Assembly (NCBI GenBank): GCA_003133425.1
Contig: PKXI01000189.1
Span: 5,590 to 13,883 of the forward strand
DNA from: Acidobacteriaceae bacterium
GTDB taxonomy: Bacteria > Acidobacteriota > Terriglobia > Terriglobales > Acidobacteriaceae
DNA length: 8,294 bases
Direction: 5' to 3'
Position numbers and translations under genes: made by a program. Under the pieces are notes generated by a model. It was not told the origin of the DNA and made no database searches. It saw only the letters and a program-made list of their open reading frames with translations. Of the stretch, positions 1-7,860 are shown in pieces (within the stretch, counting starts at the first letter, position 1; each line of letters begins with the position of its first letter).

Positions 1-694
1 GCTTGCGGATCGCCTGTGGCAGGGCGCTGTAGGCTACCCAGATGGCGACCGATGCCAGAATCACCGCTTCATAGGCGAACTGCAGCGTGGCCGTCATCGT
101 CGAAGTCCGGGAAGTCAATGCGGCAAAAACGAAGTCATTGGAAGACATCACGCCAAATCCGAGAGCGATGCCGAAGGCCAGGTCGCGAATCGAGAGGCGC
201 AATGCATTCATGCTGAGGCAAAGGAACGCCAACAGGCAGAGTTCCACGACACTGACCGAGCGCATGAGTCCAACCGCGACGTCAGGCACGGCAGCAAGAC
301 CGTGATGCACGAACGATATGGATGAGAAAGTGAGAACCACGGAAACTAAAATTGCCCAGCGGAAGATGACAATGCCGATCTTCATCAGGCCGGGCAGTGC
401 AGAGAGCGCGGAGCGGAAGACCTCAATGCACACGAGCAGCAGCAGCACGGCGCTTGTAATGTAAACAGTCCAGTAGGCAAAGAAGTAAACCGCGTAATAA
501 CTGCGGCCCCAGGGTTGCGATTGTATATAGAATGCAGCCATAAGCGTGGGCATCGATGCCACGCGAAGCGCAAGATAGGCGGCCATGTCGGGAAAGCGGC
601 GATAGAGCTTTCTCTTCCAGAACAGGAAGCCGAGCGTGGCCCATAGTGCGAATTCCGCTACGCTCATCGCCGACATTGCGAGTTGAGAAGACAT
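1..694 (-). CDS. Seven-helix integral membrane protein, partial (C-terminus beyond left edge)
   Basis: The reading frame opens with ATG at 694-692 and stays open for 231 codons to the left edge, so the C-terminus is missing. The protein is very hydrophobic. I count about seven membrane segments, near residues 10-26, 38-58, 67-93, 104-127, 146-163, 170-192 and 205-224. The short basic loop WKRKLYRR at 26-33 suggests the cytoplasmic side after the first helix. No catalytic or binding motif is evident. From memory, the pattern RSVxxxELCLLxFLCLS (145-161) followed by a GFGVMSSND segment (179-187) resembles a family of uncharacterised seven-helix proteins common in Acidobacteriota; this is recall, not a search. 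The ribosome binding site is weak. The gene lies 108 bp downstream of the secreted-peptide gene, in the same direction. Function unknown. Confidence 0.78.
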   Translation of the reverse strand, partial: MSSQLAMSAMSVAEFALWATLGFLFWKRKLYRRFPDMAAYLALRVASMPTLMAAFYIQSQPWGRSYYAVYFFAYWTVYITSAVLLLLVCIEVFRSALSALPGLMKIGIVIFRWAILVSVVLTFSSISFVHHGLAAVPDVAVGLMRSVSVVELCLLAFLCLSMNALRLSIRDLAFGIALGFGVMSSNDFVFAALTSRTSTMTATLQFAYEAVILASVAIWVAYSALPQAIRK

Positions 695-726
695 ATGGGT
701 TAGGCCGCAATCCTAAGATCCCTCTC

Positions 727-755
727 AGAATAGCGCCATTAGCTTATGCACTCAA
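727..755 (-). promoter_or_regulatory. Candidate sigma-70 promoter for the membrane protein gene
   Basis: On the minus strand, TTGAGT (755-750) and TATTCT (732-727) are separated by exactly 17 bp. Each hexamer matches the sigma-70 consensus at four of six positions. The -10 element ends 32 bp before the ATG at 694, a sensible leader length. It would allow the membrane protein to be expressed separately from the upstream secreted peptide. This is prediction by eye only. Confidence 0.35.
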
Positions 756-802
756 CCCGCAAAAGGGATACGTCACTGGTACTTTCGTGTTACTTCGCGT
801 GC

Positions 803-994
803 TTAGCGAATGTTGCCTGACGGGCCAGGAGCCGGGGGGCAGGGTGCCCAGGGGCCGCACAGCGGAACCGGCATAGCGGAGGTTGCCGACTGATGGCTGG
901 TCATGGCGTGCGTGGAGGCAGACGACAGCGAAACGGCGGCGGCGCCGGAGAGTACGACGCAAATAGCGAAAGCGCGGACGATGAGTTTCATCAT
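803..994 (-). CDS. Small secreted peptide, 63 residues, Pro-rich with two cysteines
   Basis: The start is placed at the ATG at 994 because AGAAAGG (1007-1001) sits 6 bp upstream. A longer reading frame from 1060 is possible, but it would place 22 polar residues before the signal sequence and lacks a comparable site. Residues 1-20 form a clear Sec signal: a basic MMKLIVR start, then a hydrophobic AFAICVVLSGAAA core. Cleavage could follow GAAA near residue 20, or SAS or THA between residues 27 and 30. The mature part is only about 35-43 residues, Ser/Thr/His-rich and then Pro-rich, with two cysteines (46 and 52) in LCGPWAPCPP that could form one disulfide. No known domain is recognised. Its position as a lone short gene upstream of a membrane protein gives no functional clue. 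Confidence 0.6.
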   Translation of the reverse strand: MMKLIVRAFAICVVLSGAAAVSLSSASTHAMTSHQSATSAMPVPLCGPWAPCPPAPGPSGNIR

Positions 995-1100
995 TGGTAA
1001 CCTTTCTAAGTTCGATACGGGCGGGGTCAGGCCCCGACGTACAAAGCGATCGTAGCGCATTATTTAGCACAAGTCTATTTTTTTCATATATATACATAGA

Positions 1101-1121
1101 TAGTAACTACCTAGATTACTA
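1101..1121. promoter_or_regulatory. 21-bp dyad TAGTAA-N9-TTACTA, possible operator
   Basis: Two perfect 6-bp inverted half-sites (1101-1106 and 1116-1121) are separated by 9 bp, so their centres are 15 bp apart. They lie within the AT-rich core of the divergent region, where a dimeric regulator could control either flanking gene. The half-sites do not match an operator family I can name with confidence. Confidence 0.3.
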
Positions 1122-1153
1122 ACGTCACCTTTTACGCGTAAAAGTAACTGCCT
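1102..1153 (+). repeat. Direct repeat AGTAACTRCCT, two copies 41 bp apart
   Basis: AGTAACTACCT (1102-1112) and AGTAACTGCCT (1143-1153) match at 10 of 11 positions. Their starts are 41 bp apart, close to four helical turns, so a protein bound at both would face the same side of the DNA. The first copy overlaps the dyad and the second overlaps the right end of the 16-bp palindrome. Confidence 0.4.
1129..1144. promoter_or_regulatory. Perfect 16-bp palindrome CTTTTACGCGTAAAAG
   Basis: Bases 1129-1144 form a perfect inverted repeat with no spacer, centred on ACGCGT. It lies 8 bp after the 21-bp dyad and about 60 bp upstream of the best candidate gyrB -10 element. Uninterrupted palindromes of this length at a divergent promoter usually mark a dimeric DNA-binding protein site. 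No specific regulator is inferred. Confidence 0.4.
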
Positions 1154-1183
1154 GGAATGCGGTTCGCGGGCCTTTTTCGGGGC

Positions 1184-1212
1184 TCTTTTTCATCGTCTCC
1201 GCATGCTAAAAT
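1184..1212 (+). promoter_or_regulatory. Weak candidate gyrB promoter
   Basis: TAAAAT (1207-1212) is a fair -10 element, matching the consensus at five of six positions. The only -35 candidate at 17 bp spacing is TCTTTT (1184-1189), which is poor. Transcription from here would give a gyrB leader of about 125 nt. A second possibility is TTGAAA (1231-1236), but its -10 partner is weaker still. Confidence 0.25.
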
Positions 1213-1227
1213 AGAGGCAGACAAAAG

Positions 1228-1248
1228 GGCTTGAAAAGCCTCGTTTTT
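1228..1248 (+). promoter_or_regulatory. Short leader hairpin followed by five T residues
   Basis: GGCTT (1228-1232), loop GAA, AAGCC (1236-1240), then TCG and TTTTT (1244-1248). It resembles a minimal intrinsic terminator or pause site in the gyrB leader, about 95 nt before the start codon. The 5-bp stem is short, so it may instead be a pause or chance structure. No gene upstream on this strand needs terminating here. Confidence 0.25.
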
Positions 1249-1259
1249 CAGACGGTTAA

Positions 1260-3956
<2,697 letters not shown>

Positions 3957-4098
3957 GAACACAGGGCTTTCTGGCGGTGGTTGCGTCGACTTGAATGCTG
4001 CGGTTTCGAGATACATCGACTCTGGTTCCGCTGTACCCATCTCCGTGTCCCTTTGGAAAAGCTCGCACTATTCCAGCTGTGGTCAACAAGGACAATGA
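3957..4098 (+). other. gyrB-cupin intergenic gap with no clear terminator or promoter
   Basis: These 142 bp follow the gyrB stop. I see no strong GC-rich hairpin with a T tract, and no convincing -35/-10 pair: TTGGAA at 4053-4058 has no -10 partner at a proper distance. A good ribosome binding site, AAGGA (4088-4092), ends 6 bp before the cupin ATG. Readthrough from gyrB into the cupin gene cannot be excluded. Confidence 0.4.
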
Positions 4099-4533
4099 AT
4101 GAAGAACCTTCTGCTGCTTGCCGCCATTCTTGTCTTCGCATGCGGCATAGCCGCCGCGCAGACGACTGATGAAAATCCACTGGCAACCGCGCGTGTTTTC
4201 TCTTACAACGATATGAAGCCCAGGACGACGCCGAATGGCTCCCAGAACAGCATGGTTTTCAGGGGAACGCTGACCACGGGCGAGGCGGTCGGTGCGCATG
4301 AGACCATGCAGCCTGCCGGAACGGTACCGCCCGCGCTGCACAAGATTCAGCACTCGGAGCTGATCGTCGTGGAGCAAGGCACACTGGAGTTTGAACATGA
4401 CGGCAAGGCCGAACGCGCCGGACCGGGCAGCATTATCTACGTGGCCTTCGGCACCATGCACGCCGTGAAAAATGTGGGCGATGGTCCGGCAAAATATGTT
4501 GTGATTCAAATCGGCGGCGACACAAAAAAGTAA
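4099..4533 (+). CDS. Secreted single-domain cupin protein
   Basis: A 144-residue protein with a Sec signal peptide: MKNLLLLAAILVFACGIAAA followed by QTTDE, with likely cleavage after Ala20. Cys15 lies in a poor lipobox context (VFAC), so a lipoprotein is less likely. The rest is one beta-barrel of the cupin_2 type. Motif 1 is HKIQHSELIVVEQG (81-94). Motif 2 is GPGSIIYVAFGTMHAVKN (108-125), with its metal-ligand His at 121. The canonical second His of HxH is Ile83; His81, His85, Glu87 and His121 remain, so a metal may still bind in altered geometry. Substrate and reaction are unknown: many small cupins are isomerases, dioxygenases or sugar-binding proteins. The start is supported by AAGGA 6 bp upstream; an out-of-frame ATG at 4095 is ignored. 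The dehydrogenase gene follows 46 bp later and may be cotranscribed. Confidence 0.85.
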   Translation: MKNLLLLAAILVFACGIAAAQTTDENPLATARVFSYNDMKPRTTPNGSQNSMVFRGTLTTGEAVGAHETMQPAGTVPPALHKIQHSELIVVEQGTLEFEHDGKAERAGPGSIIYVAFGTMHAVKNVGDGPAKYVVIQIGGDTKK

Positions 4534-4579
4534 CACCGTTCTGAAATACTCAAATAGAAACAGGAGCGATTCCACGCCC

Positions 4580-5536
4580 ATGAATAAGCAGCCGCTGGTC
4601 CTTGTGCTTTCCAATGCAGATGATCCGGAGCTCCGCATGCTCGACGGCCTGCACCACATCCGCATAAACTCGCCCGCCGATCTGACTGAAGCGGCGAAGG
4701 AGGCAGAGGTAATCCTGCATTGGGCGGGTCCGCGGGATCTGCTGCGCACGGTGTTTCTGGCGAGCCCCGCCGTTCGCTGGGTCCATTCGCGCTCAGCCGG
4801 TCTCGACAGAATCCTGTTTCCGGAGTTAGCGCAAAGCCCCGTTCCTCTTACCAACGGCAGCGGAGTTTTTTCACAATCTCTGGGAGAATTTGCGCTCGCC
4901 GCAATTCTCTATTTCGCGAAGGATTTTCGGCGCATGCTTCGCAACCAGGAGGCGGGCCGCTGGGAGCAGTTCCTGGTGGAAGAGATCGACGGTCAGACCG
5001 TGGGAATTGTTGGCTACGGCGATATTGGCCGGGCAGTTGCAAGCCGGGTGCACGCCGTGGGGATGCGTGTTCTCGCGCTCAAGCGGCACGCACCTGCGAC
5101 GCCCGACCCGTTCGTCGACCAATTCTATAAGCCGGACAAACTGTCTGAGCTGCTTTCTCTTTGCGACTATGTGGTGGTGGCGGCGCCGCTGACGGCTGAG
5201 ACGCGTCACATGATCAGCGATGCTGCTTTTGCGGCCATGAAGCCGAATGCGGTGGTCATCAACATTGGCCGCGGACCGGTAATCGACCAGGCGGCGATGG
5301 TGCGCGCGCTTGAAAAAAAGAGAATCAAGGGTGCGGGCCTGGATGTCTTCGAGGAAGAGCCGATTCCCTCCGGAGACCCGATCTACAAACTCGAAAACGT
5401 TCTTATCTCGCCGCACTGCGCCGATCAAACCACGGTCTGGCTCCAACACGCAATGCAGTTCTTTCTTGAGCAATACGAGCGATTCAGCAAGGGGCAGCCG
5501 CTGGAGAACATTGTCGAGAAGCATCTGGGGTATTGA
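4580..5536 (+). CDS. D-isomer-specific 2-hydroxyacid dehydrogenase
   Basis: A 318-residue NAD(P)-dependent oxidoreductase of the D-2-hydroxyacid dehydrogenase family, which interconverts 2-oxo acids and D-2-hydroxyacids in the cytoplasm. The split catalytic domain occupies about residues 1-105 and 285-318; the Rossmann domain lies between. Visible motifs are the dinucleotide loop GYGDIG (145-150), Arg231 in NIGRGPVID, Glu260 in DVFEEEP and His279 in SPHCADQT. This is the complete Arg-Glu-His catalytic set. At the end of the second Rossmann strand, where NAD-specific members have Asp, the sequence is LALKRHA (165-171), which suggests a preference for NADP(H). Glyoxylate/hydroxypyruvate reductase activity is a plausible guess, but the substrate cannot be read from sequence. 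CAGGAG (4561-4566) lies 13 bp before ATG, rather far, but no better start is in frame. Confidence 0.92.
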   Translation: MNKQPLVLVLSNADDPELRMLDGLHHIRINSPADLTEAAKEAEVILHWAGPRDLLRTVFLASPAVRWVHSRSAGLDRILFPELAQSPVPLTNGSGVFSQSLGEFALAAILYFAKDFRRMLRNQEAGRWEQFLVEEIDGQTVGIVGYGDIGRAVASRVHAVGMRVLALKRHAPATPDPFVDQFYKPDKLSELLSLCDYVVVAAPLTAETRHMISDAAFAAMKPNAVVINIGRGPVIDQAAMVRALEKKRIKGAGLDVFEEEPIPSGDPIYKLENVLISPHCADQTTVWLQHAMQFFLEQYERFSKGQPLENIVEKHLGY

Positions 5537-5537
5537 G

Positions 5538-5560
5538 AGCGGCGGCGAACTGGCGCCGCT
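5538..5560 (+). terminator. Hairpin directly after the dehydrogenase stop codon
   Basis: AGCGGCG (5538-5544) and CGCCGCT (5554-5560) form a perfect 7-bp GC-rich stem with a 9-nt loop, beginning 2 nt after the stop codon. No T tract follows on either strand, so it is not a classic intrinsic terminator. It may protect the 3' end of the mRNA or assist factor-dependent termination. Confidence 0.35.
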
Positions 5561-5619
5561 TCCTGGTGCGGTGAGTCGACAGCTATTCGCACAATACTGT
5601 GAGGGTGTTTGGTAAAGGC

Positions 5620-5658
5620 AGCAAGTCAGCCCCCGCTTCGCGGGGATAGCGAGTCAGC
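5620..5658. repeat. Hairpin flanked by near-identical 11-bp direct repeats, in the convergent junction
   Basis: CCCCGC-TTC-GCGGGG (5631-5645) is a perfect 6-bp stem with a 3-nt loop. It is flanked by AGCAAGTCAGC (5620-5630) and AGCGAGTCAGC (5648-5658), which match at 10 of 11 positions with starts 28 bp apart. It sits between the convergent ends of the dehydrogenase and the diguanylate cyclase genes. No T tract is present on either side. It could be a bidirectional 3'-end structure or one copy of a dispersed extragenic repeat. Confidence 0.5.
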
Positions 5659-5695
5659 GGTATCGTGCGATGGGATGAGACTCCGGCTGCTGTTT

Positions 5696-6721
5696 CTATT
5701 CCCGCCAGACCTGTCCGCGGCCGTTGCTCTTGACCATATACATGCGCGCGTCTGCGGCGCCGATGATGGCGTGAACGGTGGTGCCATCGGCGGGTGCGGT
5801 GGACAGCCCTATGCTTGCCCTCACACTCAGTTCGAGACCGTTCTTCATGAGGAACTGTGTTTCCATCAACCCGCCAAGAAGCGCGCTGGCCAGGGCGAGC
5901 GCGTCCTCCGCGCTGGTGTTCGGCATCAGGATCACAAACTCGTCGCCGCCATAGCGAAAGCACCAGTCCTGCTTGCGGGACAGCTCCTGCAGCCGCCGGC
6001 CGGTTGTGGCCAGCAGTTCGCTACCTACCAGGTGACCGTGCGCGTCGTTGACGAGCTTGAACTGGTCCAGATCAATAAACGCCAGGCTCAGTGGCTGCAT
6101 CAGCCGGCTGCAGCGCTCCAACTCGCGGCCCAGCACGTTGTAGAGATGGCGCACGTTGAAGAGGCCGGTTGTGTCGTCGGTAATGGTCAACTGCTGGATG
6201 CGGGCCACATCGTGCGCGTTCTCGATTGCGATAGCGGCGTGGTCGGCCAGGATATGCAGAAACGCGATCGTGTAATCGGTCATCTGGTCGGTGCGCGGAT
6301 TGAAGATCTCGATTGCGCCGTGCGTACCTTTGCGTCCCCGCAGCGGCAGCGCGATCACAGAGCGGACATTGCGCGGCTCCGCGCTGCCCTCTTCTTTCAC
6401 GCGCGGATCGTCAACGGCCTCGGGAACAATCAGGGTCTCGCCGTGCTCCACTACCCAGCCGGCCACGCCCTCGCCCACTTTTACGCGCAGGTCGCTCAGT
6501 GCTTCCTGCTCTCCGCCGGCGGCAATGGCGTAATAGAGCTCCTGGGTGGATTCATCCAGCATGAGCAGCGTCCAGAGCTCGGCCTCCATGATCCGCTCCA
6601 TGTGCTCGAGGATGGTGCGCAGAATGGTATCCAGGTCGAAGCTCGAGGTGAGCGAGCGCGCCAACTGGTGGAAGACAAGCAAATCTGCGAGCGGTATGCG
6701 TCCTTCCGTCTCATTGTTCAT
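5696..6721 (-). CDS. GAF domain-containing diguanylate cyclase
   Basis: This 341-residue protein should condense two GTP into cyclic di-GMP, a signal for surface attachment and motility. A GAF sensor domain covers about residues 10-170, with the typical LDTILRTILEHMERIMEAE entry helix and the GEGVAGWVV and ALPLRGRKG segments. The GGDEF domain follows at about 177-340: DTTGLFNVR (183-191), the metal site FIDLDQFKLVND (Asp217), and an intact YGGDEF (257-262). RKQD (249-252) lies exactly five residues before GGDEF, matching the inhibitory I-site RxxD, so product feedback is expected. There are no membrane segments or signal peptide, so it is cytoplasmic. The ATG at 6721 has CCTCCT, not a Shine-Dalgarno sequence, just upstream. 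An in-frame stop lies a short way upstream and no better start is seen. It follows moaA by 127 bp. Confidence 0.95.
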   Translation of the reverse strand: MNNETEGRIPLADLLVFHQLARSLTSSFDLDTILRTILEHMERIMEAELWTLLMLDESTQELYYAIAAGGEQEALSDLRVKVGEGVAGWVVEHGETLIVPEAVDDPRVKEEGSAEPRNVRSVIALPLRGRKGTHGAIEIFNPRTDQMTDYTIAFLHILADHAAIAIENAHDVARIQQLTITDDTTGLFNVRHLYNVLGRELERCSRLMQPLSLAFIDLDQFKLVNDAHGHLVGSELLATTGRRLQELSRKQDWCFRYGGDEFVILMPNTSAEDALALASALLGGLMETQFLMKNGLELSVRASIGLSTAPADGTTVHAIIGAADARMYMVKSNGRGQVWRE

Positions 6722-6774
6722 AGGAGGGCCAAGGGGAAAAGTCTCTCGAACATTCTGTCACACCAGGAGCAACT

Positions 6775-6788
6775 CGGGATATTTCCCG
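6775..6788. repeat. Small hairpin in the gap between moaA and the diguanylate cyclase gene
   Basis: CGGGA (6775-6779) and TCCCG (6784-6788) pair as a 5-bp stem with a TATT loop, inside the 127-bp gap. There is no T tract, so it is a weak terminator candidate at best. I see no clear promoter for the downstream diguanylate cyclase in this gap. Confidence 0.25.
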
Positions 6789-6848
6789 GTTCATATGCGT
6801 ACACCGAAGTTTGGGAGGGGCAATTGATTCACTGAGCCGCACTTCCGG

Positions 6849-7850
6849 TCAGCCTCCGATATGGACCATCGACCGCGAGGGTTTGAGAAACTCCGGCTCT
6901 CCAATGTGATGCCGCGCTTCCTTCTGTTCGATGGTACGCACGATATAGGTGCGCAGTTCCTCGTCGTCCGCGCCGGCGCGCAAACGCCCATAAAGGTCAT
7001 GTTCAACCTGAGAGAACAGGCAGGTGCGAATCTTGCCGTCTGAGGTCAGGCGCACGCGGCTGCACGCTCCGCAAAAGGCCTGACTGACGGGCGCGATAAT
7101 GCCGATCTCGCCAATTCCGTCCTTGAAGGTGTAGCGGCGCGCCGTCTCGCTTGCTTCGCGCGGCGGCATCTCAACCAGCGGCAACACACGCCCGATGCGT
7201 TCCACGATTTCCTTCAGCGTTACTACGATTTCCGGCGTCCACAGCCGCCCTTCTTCCAGGGGCATGAACTCGATGAATCGGACGACCACGTTCTCTTCAC
7301 GCGCAAACCGCGCGAAACCTTCGATCTGGTCGTCGTTGAAGCCGCGCAGAAGCACGCAGTTGATCTTGAGCGGAGTGAGACCAGCGGCCCGCGCAGCGCG
7401 AACGCCTTTGAGCACCGTCTCGAAGCTGCCCGGGATCCGCGTGATGCGTTCGAAGGTTGCCGCATCTACGGCATCCATGCTCACCGTCACCCGGTGGAGG
7501 CCCGCGGCCTTTAGCGGCGTGGCCAACTCGTCGAGCAGGTGGCCGTTGGTGGTCAGCGCCAGGTCCTCAATCTCCGGAATCGCCGCCAGCCGCCGGATCA
7601 GTACCGGCAGATCGCGCCGCACCAGCGGCTCTCCGCCGGTCACCCGCAGCTTGCGGATGCCCAGCCCGACCGCCATGCGCACGAACCGCTCGATCTCTTC
7701 GAAACTCAGGATCTCGCCGCGTTCCACGAACTGCACTCCGGTCTCCGGCATGCAGTAGAAACACCGTATATTGCACCGGTCGGTGACGCTGATACGCAGG
7801 TTGTCGTGAACCCGCCCGAAGGAATCCGTTAGTGGCGCCGCGTTCCTCAT
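6849..7850 (-). CDS. moaA: GTP 3',8-cyclase MoaA (molybdenum cofactor biosynthesis)
   Basis: MoaA is a radical SAM enzyme that converts GTP to (8S)-3',8-cyclo-7,8-dihydroguanosine triphosphate, the first step of molybdopterin synthesis, in partnership with MoaC. The N-terminal SAM-binding cluster motif is DRCNIRCFYC (Cys26, Cys30, Cys33), followed by VTGGEPLVR (70-78). The C-terminal substrate-binding cluster uses Cys260 and Cys263 in FCGACSRVRL and Cys277 in RTCLF. The protein ends MVHIGG; the conserved C-terminal Gly-Gly (332-333) is needed for activity in characterised MoaA proteins. At 333 residues the length is normal. The ATG at 7850 lies 10 bp after the nadA stop, with a weak ribosome binding site, so translational coupling with nadA is likely. 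No moaC, moaE or moeA is visible in this window. Confidence 0.97.
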   Translation of the reverse strand: MRNAAPLTDSFGRVHDNLRISVTDRCNIRCFYCMPETGVQFVERGEILSFEEIERFVRMAVGLGIRKLRVTGGEPLVRRDLPVLIRRLAAIPEIEDLALTTNGHLLDELATPLKAAGLHRVTVSMDAVDAATFERITRIPGSFETVLKGVRAARAAGLTPLKINCVLLRGFNDDQIEGFARFAREENVVVRFIEFMPLEEGRLWTPEIVVTLKEIVERIGRVLPLVEMPPREASETARRYTFKDGIGEIGIIAPVSQAFCGACSRVRLTSDGKIRTCLFSQVEHDLYGRLRAGADDEELRTYIVRTIEQKEARHHIGEPEFLKPSRSMVHIGG

Positions 7851-7860
7851 TTGGCGTTTC

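Noticed and set aside
744..1097. Alternative minus-strand frame of 117 codons over the secreted-peptide gene
   Set aside because: It overlaps the frame with a clear signal peptide and good ribosome binding site; its own composition is Arg-rich and lacks any recognisable feature.
6775..6788. Intrinsic terminator after moaA
   Set aside because: The stem has only five pairs and no T tract follows on the minus strand, so I list it only as a hairpin.
5609..6835. Plus-strand open frame of 408 codons opposite the GAF-GGDEF gene
   Set aside because: The minus strand encodes a complete GAF-GGDEF protein with intact motifs. The plus-strand translation is rich in Ala, Gly and His with no domain and no suitable ribosome binding site.
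7851..7860. Molybdenum-cofactor riboswitch ahead of moaA
   Set aside because: Only 10 bp separate moaA from nadA, leaving no room for a leader RNA.
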